From Streptomyces tauricus (GTDB lineage: Bacteria > Actinomycetota > Actinomycetes > Streptomycetales > Streptomycetaceae): a DNA stretch of 64,000 nucleotides. The position numbers and the translations under genes were made by a program. Shown one piece after another: positions 9,801-15,105 of the stretch. The notes under the pieces were generated by a model. That model saw nothing but the letters and a program-made list of their open reading frames with translations, had not been told where the DNA came from and did no database searches. Location of the stretch: contig NZ_BMVY01000039.1 of NCBI RefSeq assembly GCF_014650955.1, positions 1-64,000 of the forward strand. The letters are read 5' to 3'. Numbering within the stretch: the stretch's first letter is position 1; every line of letters starts with the position of its first letter.

Positions 9801-10627
9801 AACCGCATGCGCCCCCATTCGTGAACGGTGCGGAGATCGAACCGAAGTCGTTCACTCAGCGCTTCGTGAATCAGCGATGGGCGGACGCTCACGGAGAAAA
9901 GCCGAGTGGCCCCATGTGGAAGGTCGAAAATTCAGTCGGCTTCCAGTACATCGCTCAGCACAACCTTTGGAAGAGCGCACGAGGAAAACCTGCACAGTTT
10001 GACCTGATGCATTTGCTGCCAAGGGAGGTCGGCGGACCCGCGCAGTCTACCAACTTTGTTCCGGCTCCCAACGCGATCAATGCGGGCTTCTATCGCTCAT
10101 TTGAAAGTAAGGCCGCCAGTAAATTCGGCCACACCAAGGGCGGTACGTTCGATACCAAGAATCCTGGCGACTACCACGTGGGGCTGGATTTGTTCAAGGG
10201 CTCCGCAGCCGGATATCCCAAAGGTGAGTATCCGAAGTGGTTCCCAAAAACGATGTATGCCATGTATCGCTCCCATGAGCGTAAACCTGGGCAATCCGGG
10301 GACAGTAAATCCGACTGGAAACTCGGATCGTGGATACGGTCAGGGACTCTCAAGTTCGATCCGCCGCCACTCCCGGGGTCTCCTGCCGCACTCAATATGA
10401 ACACTGTCAACCTGAGTGGAAAGGGGCAGGTGGCGGCTCGAATCCAGGTGCTTCTCGGGCGCAATAAGGATGTCGTCAAGGCGGTGAGCAAACTCCGTCC
10501 GTTCAGTGATATTCACGACATGGAGGCAAAGCTCAAGGCTCCGCCCACGGGAGGAGCGGTCGCAGGAATCGCGAGAATATGGCCAGAGATCAAGGGCAAC
10601 TACGACAACGGTTTGTTCACATTGTGA
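3866..10627 (+). CDS. DUF4157 giant polymorphic toxin, putative eCIS cargo with nuclease-like C-terminus
   Basis: This 2,253-residue protein has the build of a polymorphic toxin. Residues about 35-125 are a DUF4157 domain with the HExxH motif HELLH (H111, E112, H115). Residues 125-240 are helical. A huge Glu/Lys/Gly/Ser/Pro-rich disordered stretch runs to about 1150. Charged coiled coil covers 1150-1290, and amphipathic helices 1290-1630 include hydrophobic runs such as LPFIIGEIVITKVLVKLIPG and AIAAGIVVLLEMAYELLL. A Pro/Lys/Thr linker reaches about 1890. The last 360 residues are a separate, lower-GC module with FDLMHLLPREVGGP (H2049) then NFVPAPNAIN, recalling His-Me finger (DNA/RNA non-specific) nucleases. 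DUF4157 is known as a leader of eCIS-linked effectors. The nuclease call is inferred, and the central helices could instead form a pore. Confidence 0.8.
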   Translation: MTASAAQDAQAAEQAAAERRRKRKERAAKNRAPEPKNIVGGAGQPLDPGVRRELEEQLGHDLGSVRLHTDRDAGALTGLLGADAVAVGQDIFFGEGRYQPGTEQGRALLAHELLHTIQHPYANGALTVGRDLGQVSAPHETAERAAEDTAQAVARGEQAPDIAPEAGTPAWMRYTTVDADRNRLERLDPATLVDRLANTVVRSLRNDPTDSAQRVRASLAPLSEELQERVLDRLEHRLLTFEHDFVVDLVTEIDEAGRAESEVTARLRGLLAPEVEEDTADDVRAEREKEREAAEEEQRRTERMGPAPGPEKEDADTEGADAEGVDAEPVSAAGSTPENAGRVIPQGGTPGTDTGKYEDERTPDPRTGGDASSPRGDGEQPASPAGRAEQKPGRQEGAAGGSSGAQAAGKQGGKSGAEQSGGQKSGAQKSGQRGSQGQRQDKGKQGGDRAEAKQAEEKAKKEAGQEEAQGPRAGAGDEAAARARESAAATEAARKDEPARDEGTPTAAGRDEGFPARSGTLDGIRAQDQEDEEEREESVGQGGDSEVEVGGGEASAWDIKLRPEDFLPEQDLDVSNVPTSDQVDELAANSAPPTPTFPAPPPTRADLVHARREQEDQEDAEREAAAERDDPGTEDSPPVPGAEEEAAEQDRRTESELDPEERSEPRPAPGVASKDPKQGDDPKAGPVAAEVTAQEAKDRSKETGGNTAEQAAKEEKGTPTAGGPGDRTSGGGKDSAQARSDTSATASPSDSAQKGAEGATGAAKAEESPGPQESKGPKDQGGTGTSDGSASDGGTTDSDSQADTATPPSPGPATGQPSSDANNLPASRRSSSPRTEEPKEPASQQESRSDSGVDSGAGSGGGGDSGSRSAPTATRGGGGGGGGSTGGGKGSTPKGKKASKAAPNLSGVSPEEGLAAALNLKPHQAVEAMDSVGGAVDKDVGKEHRQLAARPPAMERPSGAPRTLHGAPESDEAARYNEDKATRAEDAKDEKAEVKGEKKPEGKIDAEEMEEPDFFDQVGMMAGYVIGGIGDWLGFDVTAEDLAAQFAGMPTKDEAMKEAQNGTAPGVDMKGQAEDKTQEQGGNTDDKSQEAAETGADDAGRRMGEDQIYPDAPKERLEGKVPAEQGGRSQVGGGGASTGAVPPEAASEVAEHERRPQFKQALSDGRQDMGRSREKKAQDTRTSQDRHKRQVDKEVLSNTREQTGKRAGVLTDVDKQRSDWTKEQDEELKKLGTKKSDREKKIRDDVEKEEEDTDKDVGKEKETSDKDIEDTGSKAEEEAERKKDENVDDSKGWLSKTLDWIKEKFIELRNKVVQIIKDARAAIVEALKNFKETVEGWINAAREGIVEMIRKFIEDLIEFVTSLVEAVIEIARRIRKFIADLIKAAIALVNRLAATLRQIMNDLLESIAKLLSDILNVLKKMLLDVLKACKEALKAVLDFATKFIAAFGEFMMILVDILSDPGGWLSGAKNSAYDGAKNHLFNEVKSAVKQWFNDKVKEITGLTEAVWNKLMKGGWTLEKIAKEVWDAIVPQLPFIIGEIVITKVLVKLIPGAGWGAAILEAIQAAIGSLGEILKAIGAVITWLKSVRQGGAGVLFAKAIAAGIVVLLEMAYELLLSGIGKYVSKVGRRLKGVAAKIGTDKGPGGDKGKDGQGGGGDGKGGDKDAPATSTTAPSPRQSATPTPARTPDLRKPQPGPGKPKDQAAPAKPKDKETPTPSSKPAKPKSPTSKTDKTDTTDTTNKPEGKNNTPSNNSTKPTPPTSKDKNGNPKNASKDSSKETRPTPSPKASTAKPVTPKPTTHEPSRTDRSDTTKKDATPDDKGKDQGVDSTKDRADADSQKESPDSGRSGKTDRTDSDGSNKKDTGGDSKGKDEPGRPKSETAKDEKKKEERENKEDSLALKLRKIHRQLKPKLDRSIPEPSWPMVLDSYRRLYRLTRLWEQGGESFRLWGKGSPQQPGPTTGVHTIQKKVSTTPLGYPDPEPHAPPFVNGAEIEPKSFTQRFVNQRWADAHGEKPSGPMWKVENSVGFQYIAQHNLWKSARGKPAQFDLMHLLPREVGGPAQSTNFVPAPNAINAGFYRSFESKAASKFGHTKGGTFDTKNPGDYHVGLDLFKGSAAGYPKGEYPKWFPKTMYAMYRSHERKPGQSGDSKSDWKLGSWIRSGTLKFDPPPLPGSPAALNMNTVNLSGKGQVAARIQVLLGRNKDVVKAVSKLRPFSDIHDMEAKLKAPPTGGAVAGIARIWPEIKGNYDNGLFTL

Positions 10628-10645
10628 CGAGGAAGGGAAGTCGGC

Positions 10646-11341
10646 GTGTTCAACCATATTGAGAAGAGTCACCTGGCCTCGTTGGATGAGTTGTCCCAGC
10701 AGCCGTCCATTGTGATCATTGACGAGCTGCGTGGTGAGGTGAATCAGCCGTTCTCCGAGCTGCTGCCGCTTGCTGATTTCGAGCGCCAATGGGAAGATGT
10801 AACTCTGGATTCCGATATCCTCGAAGACTCTTTGAGGCTAGACGAGGTCGGAGTGTGCTGGGAAACGGTGGACCCGCTTCCACACTTCTTTGGAGAATAC
10901 AGAATTCCCAGCCCCTATGAGATCCTTACGGAGGGGGACCCGGATTCCCACGGAATGCAGCGCAGTGAGCGTGTGTTCATGAGGCAGCTCAGATATATCG
11001 ATCACGCTTGGCAATCCGGTTCGGGGTCCACGACGTGGATGCGAATGTCACCGAACACCTCTCCTCTTGAGATCTGGCATTACGATTCGACTATGGTCGG
11101 TGGTGACCCCTACCCGCACGGATTCGTGAAGCTCGACCTCACATACCGCAAGTACATCGAGACCCTGGTCGTGACCAAGGGGGCTCGGGGCTGGCAATAT
11201 CTGTTCACGGACGTCCCTTTCCGTAACAGTCCCATCGAAGACATCGTAAGAAGCGTCCCTGACATGTTGCGGGTTTTCCCCGATCTCTTTCCTCGACATG
11301 ATTATTCCGAATTGCAGGCCCGTTGGGAGGAACGAAGGTGA
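10646..11341 (+). CDS. Putative immunity protein for the DUF4157 toxin
   Basis: This 231-residue acidic protein starts at GTG behind aggaagggaag, 18 nt after the toxin stop, and ends in GTGA overlapping the tube-initiator gene. It has no signal peptide or membrane segment. Visible features are Trp/Tyr-rich strands (VCWETVDPLPHFFGEYRIP, LEIWHYDSTM) and a final part LTYRKYIETLVVTKGARGWQYLF. The last segment resembles SMI1/KNR4-SUKH immunity proteins, but I could not confirm the fold. Like the toxin C-terminus, it has visibly lower GC and weaker codon bias than the eCIS genes on either side. Position, size, acidity and composition together suggest the cognate immunity protein of the upstream toxin domain. 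Confidence 0.6.
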   Translation: MFNHIEKSHLASLDELSQQPSIVIIDELRGEVNQPFSELLPLADFERQWEDVTLDSDILEDSLRLDEVGVCWETVDPLPHFFGEYRIPSPYEILTEGDPDSHGMQRSERVFMRQLRYIDHAWQSGSGSTTWMRMSPNTSPLEIWHYDSTMVGGDPYPHGFVKLDLTYRKYIETLVVTKGARGWQYLFTDVPFRNSPIEDIVRSVPDMLRVFPDLFPRHDYSELQARWEERR

Positions 11342-12045
11342 CCCGCTACGTCGACATCCCCAAACCCATCCGTTCCGGAATAGTCATCATCGACCCCGAC
11401 CGCGGCACCCCCCAGCGCATCATCGTGCTGCAGTTCAACCCCGACACCCTGGAGCGCAGCATCTCGCCCCAGTCCGCCGGAGGCAGTGGGGATTCCGGGG
11501 GCGGGGGGAGTGGGTCCGGGGATCGGAATGAGGCTCTGCGGCTCAAAGGGCCCGCCCAGGAGACCTGGAAGTTCACCGCCGAGATCGACGCGACCGACCA
11601 GTTCGAGGTCGCCGCCCCCAACGGCATCCACCCCCAACTCGCCACGCTCGAAATGCTGGTGCAGCCCACCACCCAGCAGATCCGCGACGCCACCCGCCTC
11701 TCGCAGAAGGGGGCCATCGAAATCAGCCCGATCGAGATGCCGTTGACCCTCTTCACCTGGGGCAGCAAACGCGTCATGCCCGTGCGCATCACCGAACTGT
11801 CCATCAACGAATCCGCCTTCGACGTCGATCTCAATCCGATCCGCGCCTCCCTCTCCCTCGGGCTGAAGGTCCTCACCGTCAGCGACCTGCCCGCCGGGCA
11901 CCTGGGCGCCGACTTCTACATGGCCCATCTCGCCCAGAAGGAACGCCTCGCCGCAGCCGCGCGCCGCGGCAGCATCGGCGGACTCGGCCTCACGGGCTTC
12001 GGCACGGGCGCCGGCCCGGGCGTCACCCTGACCGGAAGGGGCTGA
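11338..12045 (+). CDS. eCIS tube-initiator / CIS tube protein (Pvc7 N-terminal domain-like)
   Basis: This is the probable tube initiator linking the baseplate hub to the inner tube. IVLQFNPDTLERSIS is the hallmark F-N-P strand of the CIS tube / Afp7 N-terminal domain, followed by a Gly/Ser linker, WKFTAEIDATDQFE, HPQLATLEMLVQP, LFTWGSKRVMPVRITELSI and DLNPIRASLSLGLKVL. A GTG start that overlaps the previous stop (GTGA) and lies 7 nt after gggagg was preferred over the TTG five codons earlier, giving 235 residues. Afp7/Pvc7 proteins often carry a C-terminal LysM domain. Here that part appears to be the separate next gene. The C-terminus is Gly-rich. Confidence 0.85.
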   Translation: MTRYVDIPKPIRSGIVIIDPDRGTPQRIIVLQFNPDTLERSISPQSAGGSGDSGGGGSGSGDRNEALRLKGPAQETWKFTAEIDATDQFEVAAPNGIHPQLATLEMLVQPTTQQIRDATRLSQKGAIEISPIEMPLTLFTWGSKRVMPVRITELSINESAFDVDLNPIRASLSLGLKVLTVSDLPAGHLGADFYMAHLAQKERLAAAARRGSIGGLGLTGFGTGAGPGVTLTGRG

Positions 12046-12055
12046 GACAGCGGCC

Positions 12056-12469
12056 ATGGCAGCAGACACCGAGCCCTACGAGAACGCCCTCGACACCATC
12101 CCGGGCGCCCACCCCTACCCCCGTTCCAGCCGCTACCACGACGCCGAGATCGGCATCCACCGCGGCCCCGACGGCACCGAGGTCCGTTACACCAAGCGCC
12201 GGTTGCTGCCCCCGCTCGATCAGCCCGATCAACTCGATCAGTCCGAGCAGCTCGACGACGAGAGCGCGCGCCACACCGTCGGCGCCGGCGACCGCCCCGA
12301 CCTCCTCGGTTGGCGCTACTTCGGCGACCCCGCCCAGTGGTGGCAGATCGCCGACGCCAACCCGGTACTGGACCCCCGGGAGCTGACCGACGAGGCCGGC
12401 CAGGTCATCGAGATCCCGCCCCCCGGCGGCACCGGCGGCCCCGGCGGCGGGGGAGCGCGCCGTGTTTGA
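12056..12469 (+). CDS. LysM-like baseplate protein (gp53 / tail X-like)
   Basis: This 137-residue protein is the second half of a split Pvc7-type unit. It begins 10 nt after the tube-initiator gene and overlaps the hub gene by 8 nt. The N-terminus has PRSSRYHDAEIGIHRGPDG and VRYTKRRLLPP. The C-terminal half, RPDLLGWRYFGDPAQWWQIADANP followed by VIEIPPPG, is the LysM-like repeat of tail protein X and T4 gp53-like wedge components: a structural, not catalytic, domain that holds sheath and hub together. A stretch rich in Asp, Gln and Leu (residues 55-68) separates the halves. The family call is good. The exact partner is inferred from gene order. Confidence 0.78.
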   Translation: MAADTEPYENALDTIPGAHPYPRSSRYHDAEIGIHRGPDGTEVRYTKRRLLPPLDQPDQLDQSEQLDDESARHTVGAGDRPDLLGWRYFGDPAQWWQIADANPVLDPRELTDEAGQVIEIPPPGGTGGPGGGGARRV

Positions 12470-13601
12470 CGTCCCCGTGGGCCAGGGCCCCGTCCACCTC
12501 ACCCTCCGCATGGGGCCGAAACTCACCCGCCCCGTCCCCGCCGAGGTCACCGAAGCGCTGCTGTCCGCGCAGATCACCGCCACCGCGGGCGAACGCAGCG
12601 GCTTCCAGCTCGCCTTCGACCTCACCAAGAACGGGATCATCAACCGCGCCCTGCTCCCGGAGGGCTTCTTCGACCCGAAGACCCGGATCATCGTCACGGT
12701 CACCGTCAAGGGCACCTCCGACGTGCTCCTCGACGGCCTGATCGTGCGCCAGGAGGTCGGCGCCAGCAACCAGCCGGGCCACTCCACGCTCACCGTCACC
12801 GGCGAGGACCTGTCGCTGCTGATGGATCTGGAGGAGCGGACCGACCGCTATCCCAACCTCCCGCCCTCCGACCGGGTCCTGGCCATCCTGCGCCGCTACT
12901 CCGACTACGGCATCCGCCCCGACGTCTACAAGGAGAAGGTGAGCCAGCCCCCGCACCAGGACCTCCGCGTCCACTACCAGACCGGCACCGACCTCCAGTA
13001 CGTCACCGAGCTGGCCCGCGCAAACGGCTACACCTTCTATCTGGAGCCCGGCCCCACCCCGGGGCAGTCGTCCGCCCGCTGGGGACCCGAGATCCGCCTC
13101 GGCATCCGCCAGCACGCCCTGAACGTCAACATGGACAACAACTCCACCGTCGACCAGCTGACGTTCTCGTACGACGGAACGGCCCGGGAAGAGCCGCAGG
13201 CGCGCTGGCAGGACCCGGGGACCCGGCAGTCCACACTCCTCCCGCAGCCGCCGATCAGCCCGCTGCGCCCACCGCTCGGCAGACGCCCCACACCCGCGCT
13301 CAAACGCCGAACGCTCACCGGCACCGCCAAGCAGCAGCGCGAACAGGCCGAGGCCGAACTGCTCGCCCGGGCCGCCGTGTCCGCCGACGTCATCTCCGGC
13401 TCCGGCTCGCTCGACGTCAACCGGCACGGCTACATCCTCCAGCCCCGCCAACTGGTCGGCGTCCGCGGCGCCGGACGGGCGTACGACGGCGACTACTACG
13501 TCAAGTCCGTCACGCACAACCTGCGCCCGGGCTCGTACCAGCAGAACTTCACCGTCTCGCGAGAGGGGCTCGAGGCGCGCAGCGCCTACGTCAGGCCCTG
13601 A
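12462..13601 (+). CDS. eCIS baseplate hub, gpD / VgrG-N-like (Pvc8 first half)
   Basis: This 379-residue hub protein resembles phage late-control gene D and the N-terminal part of VgrG (T4 gp27 fold). Visible landmarks are QITATAGERSGFQLAFDL, VLLDGLIVRQEV, STLTVTGEDLSLLMDLEE, SDRVLAILRRYSDYGI, the domain-2 core TDLQYVTELARANGYTFYLE, and the final barrel HGYILQPRQLVGVRGAGRAYDGDYYVKSVTH. The start is a GTG overlapping the LysM-like gene. In Photorhabdus Pvc8 the hub and spike are one VgrG-like chain. Here the spike OB-fold is a separate gene 50 nt downstream, as seems usual for actinobacterial eCIS. Confidence 0.87.
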   Translation: MFDVPVGQGPVHLTLRMGPKLTRPVPAEVTEALLSAQITATAGERSGFQLAFDLTKNGIINRALLPEGFFDPKTRIIVTVTVKGTSDVLLDGLIVRQEVGASNQPGHSTLTVTGEDLSLLMDLEERTDRYPNLPPSDRVLAILRRYSDYGIRPDVYKEKVSQPPHQDLRVHYQTGTDLQYVTELARANGYTFYLEPGPTPGQSSARWGPEIRLGIRQHALNVNMDNNSTVDQLTFSYDGTAREEPQARWQDPGTRQSTLLPQPPISPLRPPLGRRPTPALKRRTLTGTAKQQREQAEAELLARAAVSADVISGSGSLDVNRHGYILQPRQLVGVRGAGRAYDGDYYVKSVTHNLRPGSYQQNFTVSREGLEARSAYVRP

Positions 13602-13651
13602 CCCATGGCGACGGCCACCAGCGACACCCCACAGAGCAGGAGCAGCACAGC

Positions 13652-14188
13652 ATGGCGGCAACCGGCAATCGCCACCTCGGCAAGTTCCGCGGCCGGGTGG
13701 TGGACAACGACGACCCGTTGCGGATCGGGCGCGTCAGGGCCGAGGTCCCTGACGTCCTGGGCGACGAGCCGTCGACCTGGGCGCTGCCCTGCCTGCCCTT
13801 CACCGGGCCGGAGTCGGGACAGTTCGTGGTGCCGCCGCCCGGCGCGGGCGTCTGGGTGGAGTTCGAGCAGGGCGATCCGAGCTTCCCCATCTGGACGGGG
13901 TGCTGGTACGGGGCCGCCGAGGAGCTGCCGCCCGACGCGCGCCGCGAGCTGGCGGCGTCCTCGGCCAACAAACCGGTCGTCGTGCAGACGCCGCTGGCGC
14001 ACAAGCTCGTGATGAGCGACACCACCGGCGCCGGGCAGGGGATTCTGCTCCAGGCCCAGGACGGCGCGTACATCCGCATCACCAAGGACGCCGTGGTCAT
14101 CGCGACCGGAGCGGGCGCCGAAGTCGTCCTGCGCGGCAAGGAAGTGACCATCAACGAGGGCCAGTTGACCGTGCACTCGAAGCGATAG
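13652..14188 (+). CDS. eCIS spike OB-fold protein (gp5 / gpV-like, Pvc8 second half)
   Basis: This 178-residue protein is the trimeric spike base beneath the PAAR tip. The OB-fold is marked by GKFRGRVVDNDDPLRIGRVR, WALPCLPFTG, FVVPPPGAGVWVEFEQGDP and PIWTGCWYG, the usual gp5/VgrG barrel signature. The C-terminal third has short beta repeats (GAYIRITKDAVVIATGAG, EVTINEG) that resemble the start of a triple-stranded beta-helix. It lies between the hub gene and a PAAR gene, exactly where a spike is expected. It has no lysozyme domain. A 16-nt tandem repeat begins directly after its stop codon. Confidence 0.87.
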   Translation: MAATGNRHLGKFRGRVVDNDDPLRIGRVRAEVPDVLGDEPSTWALPCLPFTGPESGQFVVPPPGAGVWVEFEQGDPSFPIWTGCWYGAAEELPPDARRELAASSANKPVVVQTPLAHKLVMSDTTGAGQGILLQAQDGAYIRITKDAVVIATGAGAEVVLRGKEVTINEGQLTVHSKR

Positions 14189-14190
14189 CG

Positions 14191-14300
14191 ACAGCAAGCC
14201 ACGGAGACAGCAAGCCACAGCGACAGCAAGCCACGGAGACAGCGAGCCACAGAGACAGCGAGCGACAACGGCAGCAAGCCCACAGCGGCAGCGAACGATG
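14191..14300 (+). repeat. 16-nt degenerate tandem repeat between spike and PAAR genes
   Basis: About seven imperfect copies of gacagcaagccacgga follow the spike stop codon and fade out before the PAAR gene. The 153-nt gap is unusual for this operon, where most genes overlap. I see no convincing ORF or hairpin in it. Confidence 0.75.
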
Positions 14301-14341
14301 GCGACAGCGATGGCGCCGGCGACAGCGGTGGAGAGACGACA

Positions 14342-14722
14342 GTGACAGGAAGACGGGGGAACCATCAAGTGTCCAGAGCGACAGGGGCGTCCGGGGGCTT
14401 GCTCGGCGCAGGCGCCGTGGTCAGCTGCCCGCACGGCGGCCGCGCCACCACCGCCACCACATCCGACTCCACCGTGCTGATGGACGGCCATCCCGTCGCC
14501 ACGGCCGATGACGCGTACGTCGTCACCGGCTGCCCGCACACCGTCGACGGGGTGCCCGAGCCGTGTGTCCTCGTCCGCTGGACGGCCGGCAGCACCGGTG
14601 TGACGGCCGGCGGCTCGCCCGTCCTGCTCGACATCTCCGCGGCCGAGTGCTTCACGGCCGCGTTCGTGCCGCAGGGGCCGCCCGTCGTCCGGACCGACCG
14701 GCGAAAGGTGACCGTCCGATGA
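14342..14722 (+). CDS. PAAR-like spike tip protein (Pvc10-like)
   Basis: This 126-residue protein (117 if the GTG at 14369, behind acggggga, is used) has the PAAR layout: GAVVSCPHGGRATTATTSDSTVLMDGHPVATADDAY, then VTGCPHTV and CVLVRWTAGS. The SCPHGG and GCPH pairs would supply Cys/His ligands for the metal that stabilises the needle tip. PAAR proteins cap the gp5/VgrG spike and sharpen the particle. The gene sits just after the spike gene and overlaps the gp25 gene by ATGA. It is the plain short form with no fused effector, so cargo must be carried otherwise. Confidence 0.82.
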   Translation: MTGRRGNHQVSRATGASGGLLGAGAVVSCPHGGRATTATTSDSTVLMDGHPVATADDAYVVTGCPHTVDGVPEPCVLVRWTAGSTGVTAGGSPVLLDISAAECFTAAFVPQGPPVVRTDRRKVTVR

Positions 14723-15105
14723 GCCCACGCACCCGCCCCTGTACCGACATCGCGTTCCCCTTCAGGGCGGATCGCCGGGGCCGCACCGCGCACGCGCGCC
14801 ACGACGAGCACGTCCGCGACCTGATCGAACAGGTGCTGTTCACCAGCCCCGGCGAACGGGTGATGCGCCCCGACTTCGGCTGCGGACTGCTCGACCTGGT
14901 GTTCGCGCCCAGCAGCCCCGAACTCACCAGCACCCTCGAACTGTCCGTGCAGGCCTCCCTGCAGCGCTGGCTCGGCGAACTCGTCGAGATCGAGGCCCTG
15001 GACGTGGTGCCCGAGGACGACACGGTCCGGGTCCACCTCTCCTACGCCGTGCGCTCCACCGGGACGCGCCGCGACGACGTCTTCGAAGGGAGGGCCGCGA
15101 CATGA
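14719..15105 (+). CDS. gp25-like baseplate wedge protein (Pvc9-like)
   Basis: This 128-residue protein of the T4 gp25 / TssE family starts the sheath at the baseplate. Diagnostic segments are DIAFPFRADRRG at the start, HVRDLIEQVLFTSPGERVMRPDFGCGLLDLVF, then ELVEIEALDVV and VRVHLSYAVRSTG. The RVMRPDFGCGL motif is especially typical. An ATG overlapping the PAAR stop (ATGA) was chosen over more upstream in-frame codons that lie inside the PAAR gene. The 3' end overlaps the first large baseplate gene by ATGA. Confidence 0.93.
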   Translation: MSPRTRPCTDIAFPFRADRRGRTAHARHDEHVRDLIEQVLFTSPGERVMRPDFGCGLLDLVFAPSSPELTSTLELSVQASLQRWLGELVEIEALDVVPEDDTVRVHLSYAVRSTGTRRDDVFEGRAAT

